NCBI GenBank assembly: GCA_050252075.1
Contig: JBFWLP010000082.1
Span: forward strand, 1 to 14,465
Length of the DNA stretch: 14,465 bases
Origin: JAAYGT01 sp050252075
GTDB lineage: Bacteria; Pseudomonadota; Gammaproteobacteria; Burkholderiales; Burkholderiaceae_B
Direction: 5' to 3'
Under the pieces are notes generated by a model. It saw nothing but the letters and a program-made list of their open reading frames with translations. It was not told the origin of the DNA and did no database searches. Position numbers and translations under genes: made by a program. Positions within the stretch are counted from its first letter, which is position 1. Every line of letters begins with the position of its first letter. Positions 1-6,309 of this stretch are shown here, one piece after another.

Positions 1-282
1 TTGTCCCTAAGCCATTGCGAGAAGCTTGCCGATGTGGCAACAGCGCTTCGCATGGGCTATCTGGTCATTCGAGGCGATGGCATGCTGCGGCTGGATATTC
101 CGCTCGATGTCATCGAAGACGACGACAGCGTTGTGCGCTACGCCCAGGTTGGCACGCAGCGGCTGCGTGTTGTCGATGAGGGTGACCTGGCGGCGGCGTG
201 GTTCACCAATTATCTGGGTCAGCCGTGTCGTCTGGTGAAGGTGCATCCCGACGAGCATCGGGTGCTGTGGCCGCAAATGTAG
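1..282 (+). CDS. MOSC N-terminal beta-barrel domain protein, 3' part only
   Basis: The frame is open from the first base, so the true start probably lies upstream; the TTG at position 1 is not a convincing start. The residues resemble the second half of the MOSC N-terminal beta-barrel domain found before the catalytic MOSC domain in YcbX-like molybdenum-cofactor proteins: a GDGMLRLDIPL strand (residues 25-35), then GDLAAAWFTNYLGQPCRLVKV (61-81), which aligns with the GD-AA-W-S-LG-RLV pattern of the family. The protein then stops (TAG 280-282), only about 13 residues after that motif. That is where the linker to the roughly 150-residue MOSC domain would normally begin. The next gene ends at 326 on the other strand, so no room is left for the missing domain. 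It is either a decayed or truncated gene or a genuine single-domain protein. The family call is moderately sure; function is not inferred. Confidence 0.6.
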   Translation: MSLSHCEKLADVATALRMGYLVIRGDGMLRLDIPLDVIEDDDSVVRYAQVGTQRLRVVDEGDLAAAWFTNYLGQPCRLVKVHPDEHRVLWPQM

Positions 283-325
283 CAGAACGGCCTGGCCGGC
301 GCTGTTCCTGGCCGGCAACCTGTTT

Positions 326-583
326 TCAGGATTGATCTTGCGCCGTCAGTTGCCGGTATTTTGCCTGAAGCTGTTCCTGGGTTTCCGGGTAGGCTTCGTC
401 GGGAATGATGCACTCCACCGGGCAAACCACCTGGCATTGCGGCTCACCGAAATGGCCTACGCACTCGGTACACAGGTCGGGGTCGATCTCATAGATGTCC
501 TGCCCCATGTAAATTGCCGTATTCGGGCATTGGGGTTCGCAGACATCGCAATTGATGCATTCATCGGTAATTCGTAGTGCCAT
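326..583 (-). CDS. yfhL: YfhL-family 2[4Fe-4S] ferredoxin (Allochromatium type)
   Basis: A small (85 aa) soluble electron carrier predicted to hold two [4Fe-4S] clusters. The first motif is C9-x2-C12-x2-C15-x3-C19-P. The second is C38-x2-C41-x8-C50-x3-C54-P, where the 8-residue spacing instead of 2 is the hallmark insertion of the Alvin/YfhL ferredoxins. A ninth cysteine, C58, follows and is also seen in that family. The C-terminal tail after residue 65 is rich in E and Q and looks helical, as is usual for this group. The ATG start at 583 gives the expected MALxIT N-terminus. The gene lies 43 bp downstream of coaD on the same strand, so co-transcription is likely. A TATACT box (minus strand, 591-596) could give it its own promoter, but no -35 is well placed. 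The redox partner is unknown. Confidence 0.93.
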   Translation of the reverse strand: MALRITDECINCDVCEPQCPNTAIYMGQDIYEIDPDLCTECVGHFGEPQCQVVCPVECIIPDEAYPETQEQLQAKYRQLTAQDQS

Positions 584-626
584 GGGTGCAAGTATAGCCT
601 TGACTGCAATACGGCCCGGTCAAACC

Positions 627-1133
627 CTACTGCTCACGGGCTCTTTCTTCGCGCAAGAGTTTCGATTTTTCTTGCAGCCAGCGCTCGACCGACGGGAAGA
701 CGAACTTGCTGACATCGCCGCCCAGTATGGCAATTTCCCGCACGATGGTGCCGGAGATAAACTGATACTGATCTGACGGGGTCATGAACAAGGTTTCAAC
801 TTCGGGAAGCAGGTGACGGTTCATGCCTGCCATTTGAAACTCGTATTCGAAGTCGGACACCGCCCGCAAGCCGCGCACAATGACGCGCCCGTTCTGCTCG
901 CGCACGAAATCCTTCAGCAGCCCGGCAAAGCTTTGCACTTCAACATTGGGATAATGGCCCAGCACTTCGCGGGCGATCTCGACACGTTCGTCGACCGTGA
1001 AGAACGGGCGCTTTGCATGGCTGTGGGCCACGCCGACCACGACCCGGTCAAACAGCCCGGCGGCGCGGCGCACCAGATCTTCATGGCCGCGTGTCAAGGG
1101 ATCGAAAGTTCCGGGATAAACGGCAGTAATCAT
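627..1133 (-). CDS. coaD: Phosphopantetheine adenylyltransferase
   Basis: Catalyses 4'-phosphopantetheine + ATP to dephospho-CoA + PPi, the penultimate step of coenzyme A synthesis in the cytoplasm. At 168 aa it is a normal length for CoaD. Visible motifs are the N-terminal AVYPGTFDPLTRGH (residues 4-17) with the nucleotidyltransferase T/HxGH signature at T14-H17, the VRGLR segment at 86-90, and ISGTIVRE (126-133), the equivalent of the ISSTxxR signature. The ATG at 1133 was chosen because CoaD proteins begin right at M-x-x-A-V-Y-P-G; a TTG 15 bases further upstream would add five residues with no family support. A weak GGAA lies 5-6 bases before the ATG. The gene sits 100 bp downstream of rsmD and upstream of the ferredoxin; rsmD-coaD-ferredoxin is a common order in betaproteobacteria. 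Confidence 0.97.
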   Translation of the reverse strand: MITAVYPGTFDPLTRGHEDLVRRAAGLFDRVVVGVAHSHAKRPFFTVDERVEIAREVLGHYPNVEVQSFAGLLKDFVREQNGRVIVRGLRAVSDFEYEFQMAGMNRHLLPEVETLFMTPSDQYQFISGTIVREIAILGGDVSKFVFPSVERWLQEKSKLLREERAREQ

Positions 1134-1233
1134 GCAAATTCCGAACAAATAAAAGGTTCAATGTATGCCAGACTGGCCGCACACGATTTCGCGTGCCAGC
1201 CCCCCTCGGGTTTTTCGTTTGGTGTCTCTACGT

Positions 1234-1839
1234 TTACTGTTCTGTGTGTTTTGTAGTAGCCGAATTATTATCTTTTTGCTGCGTTGCGGCAAATTGTAGC
1301 AGGTGATAGTAAACGTTCCCAGCCTTGCCGTCTCGCACAAGTATGAAACCCTCCGGTGCGACAACCGGCGATTCGGCCTCAATATACAACAGACTGCCGG
1401 GTTGAAGAAGGGGGGGGAGCCGTGGCCAGAGCGTGTCCAGCCAGCCTTGTCCGAAGGGGGGGTCCAGCATGATCAGGTTGAAGCGCTGGCCGTCCAGCCG
1501 GCCAAGCACCTGCAAGGCATCCCCGGCGTGTATGCGAACATGGTCGGCCTTGAGTTTGTCTCGAAGCAGGCGCAGGGCGGCAACGGCGTCGGCATTTTTT
1601 TCAACCATTTGTACGTGAGCCACCCCGCGCGATGCAGCCTCGAAGCCCAATGCGCCGGTTCCTGCAAACAGGTCCAGAACCTGTTTGTCGCCAAAGTGGC
1701 CACCCCAGAAATGGCTTAACCAGTTGAACAGTGTTTCTCTGACACGGTCCGGCGTCGGGCGCAGCCCGGCGGCGTTCACCACGGTAATGGGTGTTTTGCG
1801 GTAATCACCGCCTACAATACGCACTGTGTGCTTTTTCAT
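1234..1839 (-). CDS. rsmD: 16S rRNA (guanine(966)-N(2))-methyltransferase
   Basis: An SAM-dependent methyltransferase that modifies G966 of 16S rRNA in the 30S subunit. The 201-aa product shows the RsmD N-terminal RIVGGDYRKTPI (7-18), the conserved RPTPDRVRETLFNWL (27-41), motif I LDLFAGTGALG (55-65) for SAM binding, and the catalytic LDPPF (125-129), a variant of the N/D-PP-Y/F motif of N-methyltransferases. The ATG at 1839 is preferred over a TTG at 1872, since the family starts a few residues before RIIGG. No strong Shine-Dalgarno sequence is seen. The last 15 residues are polar and low in complexity and look like a nonconserved tail. The gene is divergent from ftsY with 63 bp between the starts, which recalls the rsmD-ftsY neighbourhood in many proteobacteria. 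Confidence 0.95.
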   Translation of the reverse strand: MKKHTVRIVGGDYRKTPITVVNAAGLRPTPDRVRETLFNWLSHFWGGHFGDKQVLDLFAGTGALGFEAASRGVAHVQMVEKNADAVAALRLLRDKLKADHVRIHAGDALQVLGRLDGQRFNLIMLDPPFGQGWLDTLWPRLPPLLQPGSLLYIEAESPVVAPEGFILVRDGKAGNVYYHLLQFAATQQKDNNSATTKHTEQ

Positions 1840-1902
1840 GAGCTGGTTCGGCGGCCGTCGGCCATCAGGCAATTCAAAAATTCAGTCGGTAGTGTAAATC
1901 GT

Positions 1903-3162
1903 ATGTTCAGTTTCTTTAAACGCAAAAAACAGTCTGAAAGTGACCCGGCCGTCGCCCGGCCCGGCGATGACCAACCCCAGGGTTTGGCGAGCGATGCTGT
2001 GCTCCCGCATACGGCTATACCGAATGAGCCTGCTGCGCAGGAGTCTGTTGCAGAGGAGCTTGCTGCCGACAGTCCTGTGGCAGAAGCGCCTGTCGTAGAG
2101 GAAGCCATTGCGGAAGATCCCGTTGCAGGCGAGCCGGCCCCGGCACCGCCCTTCGTGCCGGAGCCCGCGCGCCAGGCCCCTTCGGGCGAGGACTCCCCGC
2201 CGCCGGCGGCCGGTCCGGCGGAGGACCAGGGCAAGGGGGTAACGTCCCCGAAATTGTCGTGGCTGGCGCGCCTGAAACAAGGGCTTTCCCGCACCGGACA
2301 GTCGCTGGGCGGTTTGTTCGTGGGTGTGAAGGTCGATGAAAATCTGTTTGAAGAGCTGGAGACCGCGCTGATCATGGCCGATGCCGGTGTCGAGGCCACC
2401 GGGAAGCTGCTCACCGCGCTTCGTGCCAAAGTCAAGAAAGAGCGTCTGGACGAGGCGGGGAAAGTCAAAGCGGCCTTGTGCGACATACTGGCCGAACATC
2501 TTGCGCCGCTTGAGAAGACATTTCCGCTCACTACTGCAACGCCGCTGGTCGTGATGATTGCCGGTGTGAACGGCGCAGGTAAAACCACGTCTATCGGCAA
2601 ACTGGCCCATCATTTTCAGGCGCAAGGGGCCAGTGTTTTGCTGGCGGCCGGCGATACGTTTCGTGCGGCGGCGCGCGAGCAGCTCATAGAGTGGGGCGCA
2701 CGCAACAATGTGTCGGTGATCGCCCAGGACGGCGGCGACCCGGCGGCGGTTGCCTTCGATGCCGTGAATGCCGGTCGTGCCCGTGGCGTGGGCGTGGTGA
2801 TGATCGATACGGCGGGACGCTTGCCTACCCAACTGCATCTGATGGAAGAGCTGAAAAAGGTCAAGCGCGTCATCGGCAAGGCCGATGCGACCGCACCGCA
2901 CCAGGTGCTGCTGGTGGTAGACGGCAATACCGGCCAGAACGCAATTGCACAAATACGCGCCTTCGATGCTGCGATCAATCTGACCGGCCTGATTGTCACC
3001 AAACTTGACGGCACAGCCAAAGGCGGTACCTTGGCCGCCGTTGCCGCGGGCAGTCAGGGTGTGCGTCCGGTGCCGGTGTACTGGATCGGCGTCGGCGAGG
3101 GGCTGAATGACTTGCAGCCCTTCAATGCCAGGGAATTCGCCTCGGCGCTTTTGGGCGACTAG
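1903..3162 (+). CDS. ftsY: Signal recognition particle receptor FtsY
   Basis: The SRP receptor GTPase, which docks SRP-ribosome complexes at the inner membrane. It is 419 aa. A short basic N-terminus (MFSFFKRKK) is followed by an acidic, Pro/Ala/Glu-rich linker (about residues 11-115, with degenerate VAEE/VAED-like repeats) corresponding to the variable A domain. The N domain runs from about 117 to 210 and the G domain follows. GTPase motifs are the P-loop GVNGAGKTTS (221-230), DTFRAAA (251-257), DTAGR (302-306), TKLDGTAKGG (366-375) and the closing GVGEGLNDLQPF (396-407). The start was placed at the ATG at 1903 because FtsY proteins typically begin MFSFFK. An in-frame GTG at 1828 would overlap rsmD and add 25 unlike residues. 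ftsX/ftsE do not follow here; the next gene is convergent. Confidence 0.97.
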   Translation: MFSFFKRKKQSESDPAVARPGDDQPQGLASDAVLPHTAIPNEPAAQESVAEELAADSPVAEAPVVEEAIAEDPVAGEPAPAPPFVPEPARQAPSGEDSPPPAAGPAEDQGKGVTSPKLSWLARLKQGLSRTGQSLGGLFVGVKVDENLFEELETALIMADAGVEATGKLLTALRAKVKKERLDEAGKVKAALCDILAEHLAPLEKTFPLTTATPLVVMIAGVNGAGKTTSIGKLAHHFQAQGASVLLAAGDTFRAAAREQLIEWGARNNVSVIAQDGGDPAAVAFDAVNAGRARGVGVVMIDTAGRLPTQLHLMEELKKVKRVIGKADATAPHQVLLVVDGNTGQNAIAQIRAFDAAINLTGLIVTKLDGTAKGGTLAAVAAGSQGVRPVPVYWIGVGEGLNDLQPFNAREFASALLGD

Positions 3163-3179
3163 CGCGGTCGGCGCCGACG

Positions 3180-3995
3180 TCAGCTTGCCGGGCGAAAGCC
3201 CAGCTGTCTGGAAATTTCTGCTGCGGTTTTCTTCAGCAGCAAGGCGATGGTGCCGTGCTCTGCGGCGTCGAACAGCGTGCTGGGCCCCAGACTGGTAAGG
3301 GCCAGTGCAATATTGCCTGAGTGGTCGAATACGGGCACCGACACGGCATCGATGCCGGGAAGCGGGTTGCCCAGGGCCTGCGCCATGCCGTTGCGGCGTA
3401 TTTTTTCAAGCAGGGCTTGCAACGCCTGGGGTTCGGGGGGTTCTGGCTGCAAACTGGTGACCACCGAGCGGTCGCCGATTTCACGCTGAATATAATGCTG
3501 CGCAACCCCCGCCGGCAGCCAGGCGGCAAACACCTGCCCGGTGGCGGTATGCAGCATGGACATCACGGTGCCGTTGCGCATATTGACGTGCACCGGATAG
3601 CTGGCCTGGGAAATATGCACCATGGTGGGGCCGTGCGAGCCCAGTACTGCAACGGCCAGTGTGTGCCCAAGCTCCGTGGCGAGTTGTTTTACAAAAGGCA
3701 GCGCGATACGAATGGGGTCTTGTCGTTGCAGGCTGGTGATGCCCATTTGCAGCGCAAACGGCCCGAGCTCGTAGTGCCCGGTTTCGGAGTCTTGCTGTAC
3801 CAGCCCCACACGCGTGAAACTGACCAGGTAGGGGTGCGCCTTGGCCGATGTCATGCCGGCGCGGGAAGCCAGGTCGCGCAGCGTTAACGGCACCCCGGCC
3901 TGGACCAGCGTAAAAAGCAGTGGGAAGCCGGTTTCAATGGACTGAATACTGCGTCGGTTGTCGGTCGACGGCGGGTCGCTTTTTTTGAGAACCAT
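3180..3995 (-). CDS. IclR-family transcriptional regulator
   Basis: A 271-aa predicted cytoplasmic DNA-binding regulator. The N-terminal winged helix-turn-helix spans about residues 16-80 (SIQSIETGFPLLFTLV, then LTLRDLASRAGMTSAKAHPYL, wing GHYELGPFALQMG). The C-terminal effector domain runs from about 95 to 266, with the IclR pattern ATGQVFAAWLP (151-161), the GIDAVSVPVFDHSGNIALALTSLGP stretch (214-238) and a final amphipathic helix. The ATG at 3995 was chosen; a TTG three codons upstream is possible. There is no clear Shine-Dalgarno sequence. It is divergent from ribB with an 86-bp gap, which would allow control of its own gene or of ribB, but neither is shown by the sequence. No catabolic genes are adjacent, so the effector cannot be guessed. 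Confidence 0.92.
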   Translation of the reverse strand: MVLKKSDPPSTDNRRSIQSIETGFPLLFTLVQAGVPLTLRDLASRAGMTSAKAHPYLVSFTRVGLVQQDSETGHYELGPFALQMGITSLQRQDPIRIALPFVKQLATELGHTLAVAVLGSHGPTMVHISQASYPVHVNMRNGTVMSMLHTATGQVFAAWLPAGVAQHYIQREIGDRSVVTSLQPEPPEPQALQALLEKIRRNGMAQALGNPLPGIDAVSVPVFDHSGNIALALTSLGPSTLFDAAEHGTIALLLKKTAAEISRQLGFRPAS

Positions 3996-4052
3996 AACGT
4001 GCAACTGGGCGAAAAGGCGCAGACCGCATCATACCGTTTTTACAAGGTTAAA

Positions 4053-4085
4053 ATGAGACAACTTCACAGTGAGCAGGCGTCATGA
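4053..4085 (+). CDS. Possible 10-codon leader ORF overlapping the ribB start
   Basis: A short frame, ATG to TGA, encodes MRQLHSEQAS. It is preceded by AAGG with a 5-base spacing, a better ribosome site than many in this window. Its TGA shares bases with the ribB start (ATGA at 4082-4085), the arrangement seen in translationally coupled genes. The AGCAGG upstream of ribB lies inside this frame. A TAAAAT hexamer at 4049-4054 overlaps its start codon; if that were the -10 box, the leader would not be transcribed. Nothing in the peptide suggests a function. It may be chance. Confidence 0.25.
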   Translation: MRQLHSEQAS

Positions 4086-5248
4086 ACCAAGCAGCAGAGT
4101 CCCCCGTACTACCTCCCTCCGATATCTCCGGCGTGCCTGAAATTCTTGCCGAGCTGCGTGCGGGGCGCATGGTCATTCTGGTCGACGAGGAAGACCGCGA
4201 GAACGAGGGTGATTTATTAATGGCGGCCGAATTCGTCACGCCCGAGGCCATCAATTTCATGGTTACGCACGGGCGTGGCCTGGTTTGCCTGACGCTCACG
4301 GAACAGCGCTGCCGGCAGCTGCAGTTGCCGCTTATGGCCAACCGCAACGGTACGCGTTTTGGCACCAATTTCACCATGTCCATTGAAGCGGCCGAAGGGG
4401 TGGAAACCGGCATTTCCGCAGCAGACCGTGCCCGTACCATTCAAGTGGCGGTCGCACGCGACGCCAAAGCCACCGATCTGGTTCAGCCGGGCCATATTTT
4501 CCCGTTGCAGGCGCAGCCGGGCGGTGTGCTGGTGCGAGCGGGCCACACCGAGGCGGGTTGCGATCTGACCGCGTTGGCCGGGCTCACGCCCGCTGCGGTT
4601 ATTTGCGAAATTCTGAAACCCGACGGCACCATGGCGCGCTTGCCCGACCTGATCGAGTTCGCCCGTGAGCACGACCTGAAGATCGGCACTATTGCCGACC
4701 TCATCCAGTACCGAAGCGAACACGAGTCCATGGTTGAACGCATCGCCGAACGCGACGTCACCACCGCCTGGGGAACATTTCGTGCTGTGGCCTATCGCGA
4801 TCTGGCCTCGGCGGGAGCCTTGCATCTGGCACTGGCCCACGGCACGATTCATCCCGATGCGGAAACCCTGGTTCGGGTGCATGAGCCCACCACGGTTCTC
4901 GACGTTCTGGTGCAGGGTGCCACGTCGCATAGCTGGAGCGTGTCGAATGCCCTGAAAACCATCGCTGACGCGCCGTCGGGCGTTCTGGTTATGCTAAATT
5001 GTCAGGGCTCCGAAGAGCTGCTGTTCAGCCAGTTCGACGCCTGGAATACCGGGGCGGAAAAAGCCCGTCCGGTTTCCGATCGGGAAAGCCGTTACGGCTT
5101 GCGAACTTACGGCATTGGCGCACAAATAATGCGTGATCTGGGTGTGGGCAAAGCCCGGTTGCTGGCAAAGCCGCGCAAAATGCCCAGCATGACAGGTTTC
5201 TCGCTGACAATTACCGGGTATTTATCCGAACCTTTTACCACCACCTGA
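4082..5248 (+). CDS. ribB: 3,4-dihydroxy-2-butanone 4-phosphate synthase with a degenerate GTP cyclohydrolase II-like domain
   Basis: The N-terminal half (about residues 15-212) makes DHBP and formate from ribulose 5-phosphate, supplying the four-carbon unit of riboflavin. Its motifs are DEEDRENEGDL (35-45), HGRGLVC (63-69), NRNGTRFGTNFT (87-98) and HTEAGCDL (155-162). The C-terminal half (about 225-384) has the fold pattern of GTP cyclohydrolase II: RVHEPTTVLDV (265-275), then a YGIGAQIMRDLGVGKARLLAKPRK stretch (343-366). It lacks the three zinc cysteines of RibA (the usual RVHSECLTGDxFGSxRCDC) and the RQEGRGIGL segment, so it is unlikely to hydrolyse GTP. Such RibB-plus-inactive-RibA fusions are common in proteobacteria; a separate RibA is expected elsewhere. 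This is the first gene of the operon. There is no space for an FMN riboswitch between it and the regulator gene. Confidence 0.94.
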   Translation: MNQAAESPVLPPSDISGVPEILAELRAGRMVILVDEEDRENEGDLLMAAEFVTPEAINFMVTHGRGLVCLTLTEQRCRQLQLPLMANRNGTRFGTNFTMSIEAAEGVETGISAADRARTIQVAVARDAKATDLVQPGHIFPLQAQPGGVLVRAGHTEAGCDLTALAGLTPAAVICEILKPDGTMARLPDLIEFAREHDLKIGTIADLIQYRSEHESMVERIAERDVTTAWGTFRAVAYRDLASAGALHLALAHGTIHPDAETLVRVHEPTTVLDVLVQGATSHSWSVSNALKTIADAPSGVLVMLNCQGSEELLFSQFDAWNTGAEKARPVSDRESRYGLRTYGIGAQIMRDLGVGKARLLAKPRKMPSMTGFSLTITGYLSEPFTTT

Positions 5249-5262
5249 CAGGAATACGCCTT

Positions 5263-5805
5263 ATGAATCCCTATACTTTGTCTCCCGATCTGAACGGGGA
5301 AGGCTTGCACATTGGCGTCGTGCGTGCGCGCTTCAATGAAGACATCGGGCTGACCGAGCTGGACGCGTGCCTGGCCGAGCTGGCCGAGCTGGGTGTCGAC
5401 GAGCGTGATGTCATGATCGTGTCGGTGCCCGGTGCTCTCGAGCTTGGCGTCACATTGGCACAAATGGCGGAAACCTTCGAATTCGATGCCCTTATCGCCC
5501 TGGGGGCCGTTGTTCGTGGTGAAACCTATCACTTCGAGGTGGTCAGCAACGAAAGCGCGGCGGCGATCAGCCGGGTGGCACTGGAAACCGGCATTCCGGT
5601 GGCCAATGGCGTGCTCACCACGGACACCGATGAACAGGCGCAGGCCCGGGCGGCTGAAAAAGGTCGCGATTGTGCGCGTGCCGCCGTGGAAATGGCCAAT
5701 CTGGTCGCTGCTCTCGAACCCGAGTCCGACGACGATGACTACGACGACGAGGCCGACGAAGACGAGGACGATGAAGACGAGGACGATGATCTTGACAACC
5801 GATAA
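5263..5805 (+). CDS. ribH: 6,7-dimethyl-8-ribityllumazine synthase with an acidic C-terminal tail
   Basis: Condenses 5-amino-6-ribitylaminouracil with DHBP to give lumazine, the direct precursor of riboflavin, so it uses the product of RibB encoded 14 bp upstream. Family motifs are VVRARFNEDI (19-28), the VPGALELGVTLAQM helix (55-68), and ALGAVVRGETYHFEVV (79-94) with the catalytic histidine H90. The enzyme core ends near residue 152; lumazine synthases are usually about 150-160 aa. Here a 25-residue tail follows in which 20 of 23 positions (156-178) are D or E. Its coding DNA contains a 15-bp tandem duplication (5761-5790), and the last 20 bases overlap nusB. The ATG start is supported by the AGGAA at 5250-5254, 8 bases upstream. 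Confidence 0.96.
   Translation: MNPYTLSPDLNGEGLHIGVVRARFNEDIGLTELDACLAELAELGVDERDVMIVSVPGALELGVTLAQMAETFEFDALIALGAVVRGETYHFEVVSNESAAAISRVALETGIPVANGVLTTDTDEQAQARAAEKGRDCARAAVEMANLVAALEPESDDDDYDDEADEDEDDEDEDDDLDNR
5761..5790 (+). repeat. 15-bp tandem duplication in the ribH tail, carrying nusB start modules
   Basis: Two head-to-tail copies, 5761-5775 and 5776-5790, are identical except for the last base (GAA versus GAT). Each copy reads GACGAGGACGATGA. It encodes DEDDE/DEDDD in the ribH frame and contains GAGG followed by ATG in the nusB frame (ATG at 5771 and 5786). A loss or gain of one 15-bp unit would keep both frames. Confidence 0.85.
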
Positions 5806-6298
5806 GCAGCACAGCGCGGGCCCGTCGGGCGGCGCCCGCTCCAACGCGCGCAGCGCGCGGCGCCGGGCGCGTGAGTTCGCCTTGCAGGGGGTGTATGCCT
5901 GGCTGGTTCGCGCCGATCCTTCACTGAACGACGCCGGTGACATCGATGCCCATATTCGCGACGATGCCGAGTTCCATGAAGCCGATGACGTGTGGTTCAA
6001 AACCCTGTTCTACGGAACACTGAACGACGCTCCCACGCTACGCGAGCGTTTCATGGTGCATGTTGATCGCCCGCTGGAAGAGCTGTCTCCCATTGAGCAC
6101 GGTATCTTGCTCATTGGCAGTTACGAACTGGTGCACCATATCGAGGTACCCTACAAGGTTGCCATCAACGAGGCCGTCGAACTGGCCAAGTCGTTTGGCG
6201 GTACCGACGGCTTCAAGTTTGTAAACGGGGTGCTCGACAAGCTGGCGGCCGACGTTCGCCCGACCGAGGTACAAGCCGCGGCGCGCCGCAACGCCTAG
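5786..6298 (+). CDS. nusB: Transcription antitermination factor NusB
   Basis: Binds boxA RNA with NusE (S10) in rRNA antitermination complexes. From the ATG at 5786 it is 170 aa. The N-terminal SARRRAREFALQGVYAWL (23-40) is the family's arginine-rich first helix. Further signatures are ERFMVHVDRPLEELSPIEHGILLIGSYEL (87-115) and IEVPYKVAINEAVELAKSFGGTDGFKFVNGVLDKL (119-153), closely matching NusB. The start overlaps the end of ribH by 20 bases, so translation is probably coupled. An alternative in-frame ATG five codons upstream (5771) has the same GAGG spacing of 3 bases, because both sites lie in a tandem duplication. The first 20 residues are nonconserved, so the choice between the two is open. 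thiL starts 11 bp downstream. Confidence 0.95.
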   Translation: MILTTDKQHSAGPSGGARSNARSARRRAREFALQGVYAWLVRADPSLNDAGDIDAHIRDDAEFHEADDVWFKTLFYGTLNDAPTLRERFMVHVDRPLEELSPIEHGILLIGSYELVHHIEVPYKVAINEAVELAKSFGGTDGFKFVNGVLDKLAADVRPTEVQAAARRNA

Positions 6299-6309
6299 GG
6301 AAGCGGGCA

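Noticed and set aside
291..325. Terminator-like repeat of GCCGGC in the gap between the MOSC gene and the ferredoxin gene
   Set aside because: The 6-bp self-complementary arms around a 10-base loop are followed by only a short, distant T-run; they are common in GC-rich DNA.
1150..1233. Possible terminator between rsmD and coaD
   Set aside because: A bulged CTGGC/GCCAG stem and a CCC-GGG-TTTTT stretch exist, but the T-run is on the strand with no upstream transcript and the stem is imperfect.
1836..2952. Long minus-strand open frames antisense to ftsY (254 and 356 codons)
   Set aside because: They lie entirely under a clearly recognised gene, show no family motifs, and arise from codon bias in GC-rich DNA.
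3996..4081. FMN riboswitch upstream of ribB
   Set aside because: The gap is only 86 bases, shorter than the RFN element, and the conserved RFN blocks are not visible here.
4217..6000. Minus-strand frames antisense to ribB, ribH and nusB (237 and 297 codons)
   Set aside because: The translations are low-complexity or motif-free, including a V/I/L-rich stretch that is the mirror of the RibH acidic tail rather than a real membrane segment.
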